64,000 nt of DNA, taken from the NCBI GenBank assembly GCA_963717125.1, contig CAVQVG010000015.1, positions 558,001 through 622,000 of the forward strand. The letters run 5' to 3'. The DNA is from RYN-230 sp963717125. Lineage in GTDB: Bacteria; Actinomycetota; Actinomycetes; Streptosporangiales; Streptosporangiaceae. The position numbers and the translations under genes are program-made. Positions 45,766 to 54,239 of this stretch are shown one piece after another. Below the pieces are notes generated by a model. It worked only from the letters and a program-made list of their open reading frames with translations. It was not told the origin of the DNA and did not search any database. Position 1 is the stretch's first letter. Each line of letters starts with the position of its first letter.

Positions 45766-46076
45766 ACCGCGGTGACATCTTCGCGTACAAGGGGGTAGCG
45801 CGGGCCGGTTACGTAGCCATCGTCAGCAACGACGGGTTCAACGCGATCACCGGGCATCCGGTGGTGGTCAAGGTGAGCGACCGGCCCGACCTGACCGAGA
45901 CCCCCTACGTGGTGGCGCTCAGCCGCGACGACCCCGTCCCGGGGCACCTGGAGTCCTACTCAGCCGTGCGGGTGCGGCGCAACCGGCTGTCCGGCGACCG
46001 GGTCGGCAAGCTGGCCGAGGAGACCATGCGCAGGCTCGACGACGCGCTGGCCCTGATCTTCGACTACGAGGCCTGA
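45762..46076 (+). CDS. MazF/PemK-like toxin
   Basis: A 104-residue protein starting GTG in a GTGA overlap with the antitoxin. The beginning NRGDIFAYKGVARAGYVAIV, SNDGFNAITGHPVVVKVSDR and the hydrophobic end DDALALIFDYE match the SH3-like barrel of MazF/PemK endoribonucleases, which cut mRNA at short motifs when released from the antitoxin. The GDI segment (R-G-D-I-F) is the usual MazF start. The order antitoxin-toxin and coupling are standard for type II modules. Confidence 0.78.
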   Translation: MNRGDIFAYKGVARAGYVAIVSNDGFNAITGHPVVVKVSDRPDLTETPYVVALSRDDPVPGHLESYSAVRVRRNRLSGDRVGKLAEETMRRLDDALALIFDYEA

Positions 46077-46102
46077 CCGGGCTGAGCGCCGCCCGGCACG
46101 GC

Positions 46103-46822
46103 TCAGAGGTGCCCTGATCCGCCCCACGGCACGGCCAGCTGCACGGTGGTCAGCGCGATGACCAGGCCAGCCAGGATCGACGCACCGAGCAGCAGCCAGC
46201 GGGCCGGACGGCCGGCCAGGATCTGCCGCGCCTGGCCGACGCCATGGTGGCCGGCCAGGTCGGCGCCGATGAGGCGGGGCAGCCGCCACACGTAGGCCAG
46301 CACGTGGATCGTCATCGCGCCGAACCACAGCACGAAGCACGCCTTGTGCAGGAATAGCCAGGGCCCGACCGCCGACCGGTTGACGGCCAGCATCACCCCG
46401 GTGCCCAGCACGCCCAGCGAAGTACCCACCACTACCGGCCCGAGCACCCGCAGCAGCGGGGCCGGCGGACCCTTGCGCCGGTATTCCACCGCACCGGTGT
46501 AGTAGCGGACGAACCGGTAGCAGACCGTGGCCGCCTTCAGCAGCACCGGGCCGATCAGCAGCATGCCCAGGAAGAAGTGCACGGTCATCAGCTGGTGGAT
46601 GGACAGGATGGTGAATCCCTCGGCGGCGAACAGCACCAGCAGCACAGCGCCGGTCGCGGCGGTCAGTCGCTCGTTGCCGTCCGCGCCGCCGGTCCGGTCC
46701 AGCCGCCCAGGTACGGGGTCCGGCGCCCTGCCATCGTCACGCGGGCCGTCGTGGCGTGGGCCGTCGTCGCGCGGGCCGTATGGGCCCAGCGTGCGCCGCG
46801 ACTCCGGTCGGTAGGCTGTCAT
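46103..46822 (-). CDS. cytochrome b-like integral membrane protein
   Basis: A 239-residue membrane protein. The first 45 residues are hydrophilic and carry a small repeat (GPRDDGPRHDGPRDDG). Five or so membrane helices follow with conserved-looking histidines suitable for heme: H in FTILSIHQLMTVHFFLGML, H in LFLHKACFVLWFG and H in AMTIHVLAYVWRLP. This pattern resembles cytochrome b561/DUF4405-type proteins that move electrons across the membrane. A pair of 11-bp direct repeats lies about 60 bases upstream, next to a two-component system, suggesting its control. Assignment is tentative. Confidence 0.7.
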   Translation of the reverse strand: MTAYRPESRRTLGPYGPRDDGPRHDGPRDDGRAPDPVPGRLDRTGGADGNERLTAATGAVLLVLFAAEGFTILSIHQLMTVHFFLGMLLIGPVLLKAATVCYRFVRYYTGAVEYRRKGPPAPLLRVLGPVVVGTSLGVLGTGVMLAVNRSAVGPWLFLHKACFVLWFGAMTIHVLAYVWRLPRLIGADLAGHHGVGQARQILAGRPARWLLLGASILAGLVIALTTVQLAVPWGGSGHL

Positions 46823-46883
46823 CAGCTCATGTCCTCCCCAGCATTCACCCGCATTCAGCCTGCGCGACGGATCGCCGGGAACT

Positions 46884-46906
46884 GGTTCAGGAACCGTTCA
46901 GAACCG
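46884..46906 (-). promoter_or_regulatory. tandem 11-bp response-regulator boxes upstream of the cytochrome b-like gene
   Basis: On the minus strand the DNA reads TGAACGGTTCC directly followed by TGAACCAGTTC, two head-to-tail 11-bp units, preceded by GGTTC. One-turn spacing of direct repeats is typical of OmpR/PhoB-type regulators. The site is about 60 bases upstream of the membrane protein start (46822) and beside the OmpR-type regulator gene at 48272, its most likely user. Confidence 0.5.
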
Positions 46907-46924
46907 GTAAGGAAAAACCAGACC

Positions 46925-48272
46925 TCAGTCGGACGTGCCAGCCAGCAGGCGCAGCCTGACGGTCAGCCCGCCGCCCGGGGTGTCGGACAGCGCCGCCGAC
47001 CCGCCGTTGGCGGTGACCAGGCGGTGCACGATGGCCAGGCCGAGACCGGCCCCGCCCGGCGTGGCGCTGAAGAACCGGCGGAACGCCATCTCCTGGTGCC
47101 GGGCGTCCATCCCCGGGCCGTCGTCCGCGACCACGACGGTGGCGCCGCCGGCGTCCGCGGCTGCGCTGATCCGCACGTGGCCGCAGGCCGGCGCCGCGTC
47201 CAGCGCGTTGGCCAGCAGATTGTCCAGCACCTGCTCCAGGTGCCCCAGGCCGGCCATGGCCCACACCGGCCCGGGACCGTCCTGCGCCAGCTCGACGGCG
47301 CGTTCCTCGGCCACCGGCCGCCACGCCGCCACCCGGTCCCTGATCACCTCGTCCACCCGGATGCTGGCCGGCTCGGGGACCACGCTCTCCGCCCTGGCCA
47401 CCGCGAGCAGCCCATCCACCAGGTGGGACAGCCGGGCGATCTCCCCCTGCGCGCCGGCCAGTTCCTCCGCGGTGGCCGGGTCGGTGTCCTGGCTCAGCAC
47501 GTCCAGCCGGAGCCGCAGCGCGGCCAGCGGGGTGCGCAGCTGATGCGAGACGTCCGCCATGGCCGCGCGGTTGCCGTGCACCAGGGATTCCAGCCGGCCC
47601 GCCATCGTGTTGAAGTTCTGCGCCAGCCAGGCGTACCTCGGGCGGCCCGTCACCGGCCGCGGACCGGGTGTCCAGCGCGCCGCCGCCCAGCCGCTGCGCC
47701 GCGCCGTCCAGCGCGCTGAGCGGGCGGCTGACCCAGCGGGCCAGCGCGATCGCGGCCGCCGCGGCCGCGGCCAGGCCGACGGTCCCCACCGTGATCAGCC
47801 AGGCCCACAGCACGCCGACCCGCTCCTCCAGCTCGTCGGTGGACCGGGACAGCACCACCACCCCGACGATCGCGCCACCCCGGTCGCCGGTCACCGGGGC
47901 GATCACCCGCAGCCGGTCATCGGGGGTGCTGTCCAGCACGGTCCGGCCGTGCAGCGCGGCGGTCAGCTGGCTGGCCGAGACGGCCAGGTCGCTGCCGCCG
48001 GTGGTAATGATCACCCGGCGCCTGGTGTCGAACACCCGGACCTGCTCCCCCGCCCGCTGCGCCTCCACCAGCGCCCTGGTCAGCGTGACGCTGCGGGACT
48101 GGTCATCGAGCCGGTCCTCCGCGAAGCCGGCCAGCGCCCGGGCGAACAGCGCGGTGTCCTCCCGGAACGAGCTCCGCTCGTGCCCGGTGGTGATCAGCCC
48201 GAGCGGCACCACCGTCGTGACCAGCAGCGCGCCGATCAGGGCGAGCATCGTCAGCACGATGCGGCGGGCCAT
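46925..48272 (-). pseudogene. sensor histidine kinase, frameshifted by a 4-bp duplication
   Basis: The gene starts at ATG 48272, overlapping the response regulator stop. The first part encodes a membrane helix (IVLTMLALIGALLVTTVVPL), an extracytoplasmic sensor, a second helix and a HAMP domain (RWVSRPLSALDGAAQRLGGG). The frame is lost at 47623-47630, where CCAG is present twice in tandem. Removing one copy restores continuous sequence (EVRLAQNFNTMAGRLE) into the kinase core: H box MADVSHQLRTPLAALRL, N box LLANALDAA, G box DDGPGMD and GLGLAIVHRL. All catalytic motifs are intact apart from the shift. It is either a recent mutation or an assembly error. Confidence 0.85.
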
Positions 48273-48973
48273 CAGACCTCGCCGAGCCGGAAGCCCCTGC
48301 CGTACGCCGTCTCGATCAGGCCGGGCACATCCAGCTTGCGGCGCAACGCCGCCACGTGCACGTCGAGCACCTTGGTCGGGCCGTACCAGTGCGAGTCCCA
48401 GGCGCCCTCCAGGATCTCCTGGCGGCTCATCACCCGGCCCGGGTCGCTGGCCAGGCACTCCAGGATGTCGAACTCCTTGGGGGTCAGCGCCACCTCGTGG
48501 CCGTGCACGGTGACCTTGCGAGTGCGCGTGTCCACGGTGAGCGGGCCGTGCCGCAGCACCTGGCCGTCCGGCCGCACCCGGCGCAGCACGGCCCGGATCC
48601 GGGCCAGCAGTTCGGCCAGGCCGAACGGCTTGACCAGGTAGTCATCCGCGCCCGCGTCGAGCGCGAGCACCCGCTCCGGCTCCTCGCCGCGCGCGGTCAC
48701 CACGATGATGGCCGCGTCCGAGCGCTCCCGGAGCCGGCGGCACACGGTGACCCCGTCCGCGTCCGGCAGCCCCAGGTCCAGCAGCACGACATCGGGCCGC
48801 CCGGAGGACAGCGCCTCCCGCCCGGTCGTCACGTGATCCACGCTGTACCCGCCCCGGGTCAGGCCGCGTACCAGCTGGGTGGCCAGCCCGGGGTCATCTT
48901 CCACCACCAGGACGCTCTGGCTGCCCTTGCCCGCGGGCAGGGCGGTTCCGGTGGCATCAGTCGCCATGCTCAT
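48272..48973 (-). CDS. OmpR/PhoB-family response regulator
   Basis: A 233-residue regulator. The receiver domain has the acidic pocket in VLVVEDDPGLATQ, phosphoacceptor Asp in DVVLLDLGLPDADG, the Thr/Ser in IIVVTARGEE and Lys in DYLVKPFG. The C-terminal winged helix has the trans-activation loop pattern LTPKEFDILECLASDPGRVM and DVHVAALRRKLD. Its stop overlaps the start of the partner kinase, which is frameshifted here, so the regulator may now lack its normal phosphodonor. The likely target is the direct repeats at 46884-46906. Confidence 0.92.
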   Translation of the reverse strand: MSMATDATGTALPAGKGSQSVLVVEDDPGLATQLVRGLTRGGYSVDHVTTGREALSSGRPDVVLLDLGLPDADGVTVCRRLRERSDAAIIVVTARGEEPERVLALDAGADDYLVKPFGLAELLARIRAVLRRVRPDGQVLRHGPLTVDTRTRKVTVHGHEVALTPKEFDILECLASDPGRVMSRQEILEGAWDSHWYGPTKVLDVHVAALRRKLDVPGLIETAYGRGFRLGEV

Positions 48974-49000
48974 GGCACCACCGTAGGGTGCCCGGCCGGG

Positions 49001-50419
49001 TTACGGCGCCGGCAGCGGCTTGTTGGCCAGCTGGTAGGCGAAGTAGTACGCGTTCACGGTGCCGACCCCGGAGGCCAGGTCGTATCCGGGCCGCGCGGCG
49101 AACCCCGTGACCGTGTGCTCGCCGTTCTGGATGAACGAGACGGTGTTGTTGCCCTTGACCACGTCAACCAGGCCCCACCGGTGCGCGGCGGACATCCGGT
49201 ACAGCGCCGGATTGATCAGCCCCAGCGGGTGCCCGGCAATCTGGTCGGCCAGCGCCACCACGCCGGCGAACAGCGGGGTCGCCTCGCTGGTACCGCAGGT
49301 CGGGTACCAGCCGGCCGTCTGGCCCTTGAAGCTCTGGTACATGTCCACCGCGCCGTTGCAGGCCCCGCTCATCGAGATGTCCGGTACGCCGCGCTGGCTG
49401 CCGACTACCCCGCTGACGCCGTTCTGGTACGGCGGCCGGGCGAAGATCACCGACTTGCCGCCCCCGCCGGCCAGCGGGTTCGGCCCGGAGTTACCGAAGA
49501 TGTACCGGTTGGTCGGCACGTTGTAGGTGTCGTTCCACACCGTGGACGTCCACGGCGTCCCGCCCCTTGTGGGCTGGTGCAGCTGAGTGCCGCCCACCCC
49601 GGTCACCAGCGGGTCGCTGTCCGGCCACGAGGTCACCGGGTGCAGGTAGTAGGTGCTCTGGTCGAACTTGACGTCGGCCGCGCCGCTGTCCCCCGAGGCG
49701 GCCAGCACGGTCACGCCGCGGCGGGCCGCGTCGATGTAGGCGCCGCGCAGGCTGAGCAGCGACTGCTTCGACGGGAACGTCTGCTCGGTGGCACTGAAGC
49801 TCTGGCTGATCACGCTGCCGAAGTGATGGTTGATCACCCATTCCTCGGCCTTCACGATCTGCGGGAAGCCGGTCGTCCCCTCGTTCTCCGAGGTCGGCGT
49901 CTCGACCAGGAGGATGTTTGCGCCCGGGGCCATCGCGTGCGAGTACTCGACGTCCAGGTCGGTCTCGCCGGCCCAGCCTTCCCGGTTGGCGGTGGGCTTG
50001 TAGGCGGGCACCCGGCCGGCCGGCTGGACGATGGCGAAGTGCGGCGGCGCCGGCAGGCCGAACTGCTTGTCGAACTTGGCCAGGTCGAACCGGACCGTCG
50101 GCGAGCCGTACGAGTCGACGATGACGATCGTCTGGCCCTGGCCGGTGATGCCCTGGCTGTACAGCTTCGGCGTGTTGTACGCCTGCTGCACCTGGAGCGG
50201 CGAGTAGCAGGCGATCTTGAAGCTCTGCTCACACGTCTGGGTGGTCGGCGGCCCGGCCGTGTCCACCGGCATGGCATGCACGGCGTCCGGGCTGATCCGC
50301 ACCACGGCGGGTGCGGCCGCGGCCACGCCGCCGGCCGCGGCCACCGTGGAGCTGCCGGCCAGCGCCGCCGCTACGGCAGCCGTACCTGCGGCGACGAACA
50401 AGGGGTGGCGCACTCGCAT
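49001..50419 (-). CDS. secreted S53 (sedolisin) family serine-carboxyl peptidase
   Basis: A 472-residue exported protease. An Ala-rich signal peptide covers about residues 1-36. The catalytic domain shows the Glu/Asp pair in GWAGETDLDVEYSHAMAPGA, the oxyanion Asp region in VLAASGDSGAADV and the nucleophile Ser in TCGTSEATPLFAGVV. The calcium site is expected in the C-terminal part (YDLASGVGTVNA). Only about 45 residues separate the signal peptide from the catalytic domain, while typical sedolisins have a prodomain of about 150-200 residues, so activation must differ or the prodomain is absent. It is a single gene with ATG start. Confidence 0.9.
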   Translation of the reverse strand: MRVRHPLFVAAGTAAVAAALAGSSTVAAAGGVAAAAPAVVRISPDAVHAMPVDTAGPPTTQTCEQSFKIACYSPLQVQQAYNTPKLYSQGITGQGQTIVIVDSYGSPTVRFDLAKFDKQFGLPAPPHFAIVQPAGRVPAYKPTANREGWAGETDLDVEYSHAMAPGANILLVETPTSENEGTTGFPQIVKAEEWVINHHFGSVISQSFSATEQTFPSKQSLLSLRGAYIDAARRGVTVLAASGDSGAADVKFDQSTYYLHPVTSWPDSDPLVTGVGGTQLHQPTRGGTPWTSTVWNDTYNVPTNRYIFGNSGPNPLAGGGGKSVIFARPPYQNGVSGVVGSQRGVPDISMSGACNGAVDMYQSFKGQTAGWYPTCGTSEATPLFAGVVALADQIAGHPLGLINPALYRMSAAHRWGLVDVVKGNNTVSFIQNGEHTVTGFAARPGYDLASGVGTVNAYYFAYQLANKPLPAP

Positions 50420-50536
50420 CCCAGCTCCAGGTGGCCAGGGGCGGCCCCACCAGCCGCCCGGATGACCTTCCCGAGGTTAACAGCGGGAGCAGCCGACCGC
50501 GAGGGACAGCCGCCGGCCCGCCGGTAGGCTCGCGGC

Positions 50537-51052
50537 ATGATTGTGGTCGTGGCCGGCGTGGCCGCCAGCGGGAAGTCAACGGTGGGCACCCTCATGGCGG
50601 ATCGCCTCGGCTGGCCGTTCACCGATGCGGACTCGCTGCACCCGGCCGCGAACGTGGCCAAGATGCACGCTGGCCTGGCGCTGAACGACGAGGACCGGCG
50701 GCCGTGGATGGCCGCGGTGACCGAACGGATCGACGGCTACCTCGAGGCGGGCCAGTCGGCGGTGCTGACCTGCAGCCTGCTCAAGCGCTCCTACCGGGAT
50801 CAGCTCACCGCGAGCCGGCCTACGGTGCGGATCGTATTCCTCGAGGTCGGCCGCGATGAGCTGGCCGCCCGGCTGCGCACCAGGCACGGCCACTTCTTTC
50901 CGGCCGCGCTGCTGGAGAGCCAGCTGGCCGACCTAGAACCCCCGCAGCCTACTGAACGCCTGCTGGTGGTGGCGGAGGCTGGCCAGGCCCCGGCCGTCAT
51001 CGCCGATGAGGTGATCGACCGCCTTCAGCTGCTGTCGTCCGGGGAAAGATGA
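50537..51052 (+). CDS. gntK: gluconokinase
   Basis: A 171-residue kinase of the GntK family. The P-loop is GVAASGKSTVG (residues 7-17). Family marks are the substrate segment FTDADSLHPAANVAKMHAGL, NDEDRRPWM and CSLLKRSYRDQL. It phosphorylates gluconate to 6-phosphogluconate, feeding the pentose phosphate pathway. The SMP-30/gluconolactonase-like gene at 52216 could deliver sugar acids to it, although the two are not contiguous. It is followed 4 bases later by an Smr-like gene. Confidence 0.93.
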   Translation: MIVVVAGVAASGKSTVGTLMADRLGWPFTDADSLHPAANVAKMHAGLALNDEDRRPWMAAVTERIDGYLEAGQSAVLTCSLLKRSYRDQLTASRPTVRIVFLEVGRDELAARLRTRHGHFFPAALLESQLADLEPPQPTERLLVVAEAGQAPAVIADEVIDRLQLLSSGER

Positions 51053-51056
51053 GGCC

Positions 51057-51311
51057 ATGAAGCTCAAACTGGACTTGCACGACATCTACAACCGCGGGGG
51101 GGACATCGACCGGGCGCTCCGCGCGATCATCGACGAGGCGGTCGCGAAGAAGGCGCCGGTTGTAGAGATCATTCCAGGCAAGGGCTCAGGCCAGCTCAAA
51201 AAGCACGTCCTGCGGTTCCTGGAGCAGAAAGAAATCAAGGCGCTGTACTCGCGCGTCGAGAAAGATTCAAAGAACTTCGGCCGGATCTTCGTGCATTTCC
51301 GGTGGAAATAG
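51057..51311 (+). CDS. Smr/MutS-like small endonuclease domain protein
   Basis: An 84-residue stand-alone Smr domain. LDLHDIYNRGGDIDRALRAI carries the characteristic D-L-H, and VEIIPGKGSGQLKKHVLRFL the G-x-G-x-G-like nucleic acid loop (here GKGSGQLK). Smr domains nick DNA or RNA, and in recent work some rescue collided ribosomes. The protein is Lys-rich and less GC-biased than its neighbours. Its start lies 4 bases after the gluconokinase stop. Target nucleic acid is not known. Confidence 0.85.
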   Translation: MKLKLDLHDIYNRGGDIDRALRAIIDEAVAKKAPVVEIIPGKGSGQLKKHVLRFLEQKEIKALYSRVEKDSKNFGRIFVHFRWK

Positions 51312-51829
51312 CCTGGCCCGCAGCCGCAGCATCACCGGGGTGGCGGCCCGCGCCATCCGGACCAGCCGGGCCGGCTTACGGTGCCGGGGCGAGAACCGGT
51401 GCACCCGCGGATCAGCGAACTGCACGTCGGGAGGGTACGCCGATTGCCAGACACAGCCCACAGTTAAATCCCCCCTCACCCATGGGCGCCACGCTGGCAT
51501 TGACCTGGCCATTGCCCAGCAGCAACTGTACCGTGGCCCACGGCCGATCCCGGCCGGACGCCCGCCCTGCTACTCCCCCCGGGGAACAAGGCGGCAACGC
51601 CTCCATTCCCCCCAAACACAGACAAGCAGGCGACCACGACTGGTGGCCTCCCGCATCCGCCTGAGCCTTTGTCATCGTGGCATGGACCACGTCGGGATGT
51701 CCAGTCAAAGCGCGAATTGCAGCGCCATTCCTATTACTAATTTGCTTAAGCGTATCGGTCTTGTCGGCTATACCCCGTCTGCCCACTCAGCCAACCTGAC
51801 CAGGGTGTCCGGCATGGGAGGATTGCTCC
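51312..51829. other. 518-bp region with no convincing gene
   Basis: Base composition is lower in GC than the neighbours, with runs of C and A, and the reading frames on either strand do not show codon bias, a ribosome binding site or recognisable motifs. One minus-strand frame with an Arg-rich product overlaps the end of the Smr gene and is not convincing. The right end (about 51790-51829) probably contains the promoter of the holin-like gene, with GGGAGG before its ATG. Confidence 0.5.
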
Positions 51830-52219
51830 ATGCACGTCCTGATCCGGGCGGTCGTTACCGCCGTCGCGCTCGCCGTGGCCACCTGGCTGGTGCCCGGTAT
51901 CCACCTCGGCCCCGGCAGCACGCTGGCGAAAGTGGTCACGCTGCTGGTGGTCGCGGTCATCTTCGGCTTGGTCAACGCGATCATCAAGCCAATCGTCAAG
52001 ACGGTCGGCTGCCTGTTCTACGCGCTGACCCTGGGCCTCATCGGGCTGGTGGTCAACGGCCTGCTGCTGTGGCTGACCAGCTGGGTCGCGGGCAAGCTGT
52101 CGCTGCCGTTCCACATCACCGGATTCTGGCCGGCGTTCTGGGGCGCGATCATCGTCGGGATCGTGGCCTGGCTGTTCGGCTTGGTGTTCCGGGAGCGGGA
52201 TGACGAGCAGCCAGCGTGA
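51830..52219 (+). CDS. phage holin family (PF04020-like) membrane protein
   Basis: A 129-residue protein with four hydrophobic segments: VTAVALAVATWLVPGI, TLLVVAVIFGLVNAIIKPIV, YALTLGLIGLVVNGLLLWLT and WGAIIVGIVAWLFGLVFRER. The pattern NAIIKPIVKT and the four-helix order match the small membrane family named after mycobacteriophage holins, which in chromosomes is a housekeeping membrane protein of unknown role. The stop overlaps the SMP-30 GTG start (GTGA). No other phage gene is near, so I do not regard it as prophage. Confidence 0.87.
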   Translation: MHVLIRAVVTAVALAVATWLVPGIHLGPGSTLAKVVTLLVVAVIFGLVNAIIKPIVKTVGCLFYALTLGLIGLVVNGLLLWLTSWVAGKLSLPFHITGFWPAFWGAIIVGIVAWLFGLVFRERDDEQPA

Positions 52220-53112
52220 CCGAGACCATCCCGGCCCGGTTCGAGCTGCTCGACGAGCGGTTCCGCGACTGCCGCGGCGACCGCCGGATGGAGGTGCTGC
52301 ACACCGGCTGCCGGTGGACCGAAGGGCAGGCCTACTTCCCGGCCGGGCGGTACCTGGTGTTCAGCGACATCCCCAACGACCGGCTGCTGCGCTGGGATGA
52401 GACCACCGGCGCGGTCGGCGTGTTCCGGCAGCCCGCCCGGTTCGCGAACGGGCACACCGTGGACCGCCGCGGCCGGCTGATCAGCTGCGAGCACGGCGGC
52501 CGCCAGGTGACCAGGGACGAGCCGGACGGATCGGTGACCGTGCTAGCCGACCACTACCAGGGCAAGCGGCTGAACAGCCCGAACGACGTGGTCGAGCGGG
52601 CCGACGGCTCGATCTGGTTCACCGACCCGACGTACGGCATCGTCAGTGACTACGAGGGCCACCAGGCGGACAGCGAGATCGGCGCCAGCCACGTGTACCG
52701 GGTCGATCCGGGCGCCGAGGCGCGCATCGTGGCCGGCGACTTCACTCAGCCCAACGGGCTGGCCTTTGCCCGCGACGAGCGGCAGCTGTACATCTCGGAC
52801 AGCGAGGAACGGCACATCCGGGTGTTCGGCGTGACCGACGACGGCGGCCTCACCGGCGGGGACGTGTTCGCGCGCTGCGCCGCGGGCACGTTCGACGGCC
52901 TGCGGGTAGACGGCGCGGGCCGGGTCTGGGCCGCCGCCGGTGACGGGCTGCACTGCTTCCACCCGGACGGCACGCTGCTGGGCAAGCTGCACGTCCGGGA
53001 GACCGTGGCCAACCTGGTGTTCGGCGGCGCGCAGCGCAACCACCTGTTCATCTGCGCCACCACCTCGGTCTACGCGCTGCGCGTCACGGTGACCGGCGCG
53101 CGCTACCCGTAG
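52216..53112 (+). CDS. SMP-30/gluconolactonase/LRE-like beta-propeller hydrolase
   Basis: A 298-residue six-bladed propeller. The metal-binding Glu is in GCRWTEGQAYFPAGRYLVFS, the Asn in LNSPNDVVERADGSIWFTDP, and further ligands in FTQPNGLAFARDERQLYISD with the catalytic Asp at SD. These proteins hydrolyse sugar lactones such as gluconolactone. The GTG start overlaps the preceding membrane protein stop. The protein ends right at a decayed nitrilase gene on the opposite strand. Confidence 0.9.
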   Translation: MTETIPARFELLDERFRDCRGDRRMEVLHTGCRWTEGQAYFPAGRYLVFSDIPNDRLLRWDETTGAVGVFRQPARFANGHTVDRRGRLISCEHGGRQVTRDEPDGSVTVLADHYQGKRLNSPNDVVERADGSIWFTDPTYGIVSDYEGHQADSEIGASHVYRVDPGAEARIVAGDFTQPNGLAFARDERQLYISDSEERHIRVFGVTDDGGLTGGDVFARCAAGTFDGLRVDGAGRVWAAAGDGLHCFHPDGTLLGKLHVRETVANLVFGGAQRNHLFICATTSVYALRVTVTGARYP

Positions 53113-53208
53113 AGTTCGGGCCGCCGGCCGGCCAGCAGGTCGTTGTGCTCGTTGATCCGCTTGGCCCGGGCCCGGGCCCGGTCACAGTCCGCCACGAGCA
53201 GGGCCGGC
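53103..53208 (-). pseudogene. 3' remnant of a carbon-nitrogen hydrolase (nitrilase superfamily) gene
   Basis: On the minus strand a short frame ending at TAG (53103-53105) reads ALLVADCDRARARAKRINEH followed by NDLLAGRRPELYG. This is the typical C-terminal end of nitrilase-type amidohydrolases, where D-L-D-x-A-R-A-K-R-I-N-E-H-N-D is common. It has no start or catalytic part; just upstream is the end of the quinone oxidoreductase gene. It overlaps the last bases of the SMP-30 gene. Confidence 0.55.
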
Positions 53209-53219
53209 GGGCGGCTGCG

Positions 53220-54197
53220 TCATGCCGCGGTCCCGGGCAGCAGCAGCAGCTTCCCGGTCGTCCGCCGCGCGGCCAGGTCCGCCTGGGCCTGGGCCGCCTG
53301 ATCCAGTGGGTAACGGCCGCCGACCCGGACCGAGAGCCGGCCCTCGGCGATCCAGCGGAACAGGTCGCCGGCCCGCCAGAGCAGTTCTTCCCGGCTGGCC
53401 ACGTAGTGCGCCAGGGTCGGCCGGGTGACGAACAGCGAGCCGGCCGGGTTGAGCCGCTGCAGGTCGAACGGCGTCACCGGCCCGCTGGCTGCGCCGTACA
53501 GCACCAGGTACCCGCGCCGCCCCAGCGCGGCCAGGCTGGCCTCGAAGGTGGACTCGCCGACACCGTCGTACACGGCCGCCGCCCCGCCGCCCTCGGTGAC
53601 CCGGTCCAGCACATCGCCGAAGTCGGCGTAGCCGGCCACGAAGTCCGCGCCCGCCTGCTGGGCCAGCGCCGCCTTGGCCGGGCTGGACGTGGTGGCCACG
53701 ACGGTCCCGCCGCGCATCTTGATCAGCTGGGTGAGCAGCAGGCCGACCCCGCCGGCGGCCGCGTGCACGACCACGGTGTCGCCCGGGCTGACCGGGTACG
53801 TGCTGTGGCACAGGTAGTGCGCGGTCATGCCCTGCAACAGCACCGCCGCCGCGGTCTCCAGGTCCAGGCCGTCCGGCACGGGCACGGCGGCGGCGGCGGG
53901 CAGCACCACCTGCTCGGCGTAGCTGCCCTGCACCCCGGTCCAGGCCACCCGGTCGCCGATCGCGAAATCAGCCCCCGGCCCGGTGCCGGTGACGGTACCG
54001 GCCCCCTCCTGGCCGAGCACGAACGGCAGGTGGCCGGCGTACGGGTAGCGGCCCTCGCGGGCGTAGATGTCGGCGAAGTTGACTCCGGCCGCGGCCACAT
54101 CGACCAGCAGCTCCCCGGGGCCGGGTTCCGGGGCCGGGACGTCGGTGATCCGGAGCACCTCGGGGCCGCCGTGCTCAGTTACCACCACTGCACGCAT
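53220..54197 (-). CDS. NADPH:quinone oxidoreductase (zinc-independent MDR, QOR type)
   Basis: A 325-residue medium-chain reductase. N-terminal MRAVVVTEHGGPEVLRITDV is the QOR beginning; NFADIYAREGRYPY is the quinone-side region, and the NADPH Rossmann motif VVVHAAAGGVGLLLTQL lies near residue 145. No catalytic or structural zinc cysteines are visible. It reduces quinones or enones with NADPH. The ATG is followed upstream by a region with the tail of the STAS gene 43 bases away. It is transcribed alone on the minus strand. Confidence 0.9.
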   Translation of the reverse strand: MRAVVVTEHGGPEVLRITDVPAPEPGPGELLVDVAAAGVNFADIYAREGRYPYAGHLPFVLGQEGAGTVTGTGPGADFAIGDRVAWTGVQGSYAEQVVLPAAAAVPVPDGLDLETAAAVLLQGMTAHYLCHSTYPVSPGDTVVVHAAAGGVGLLLTQLIKMRGGTVVATTSSPAKAALAQQAGADFVAGYADFGDVLDRVTEGGGAAAVYDGVGESTFEASLAALGRRGYLVLYGAASGPVTPFDLQRLNPAGSLFVTRPTLAHYVASREELLWRAGDLFRWIAEGRLSVRVGGRYPLDQAAQAQADLAARRTTGKLLLLPGTAA

Positions 54198-54239
54198 GAG
54201 CGCATCCTCTCCTGCCGTCAGGAACCCGCCGACCGTAGC

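Noticed and set aside
51267..51786. Several open frames on both strands between the Smr and holin-like genes
   Set aside because: They overlap each other or the Smr gene, have no ribosome site and no recognisable domain; composition looks non-coding.
51830..52219. Holin-family name suggesting a prophage
   Set aside because: The family is a common chromosomal membrane family in actinomycetes and no other phage gene is adjacent.
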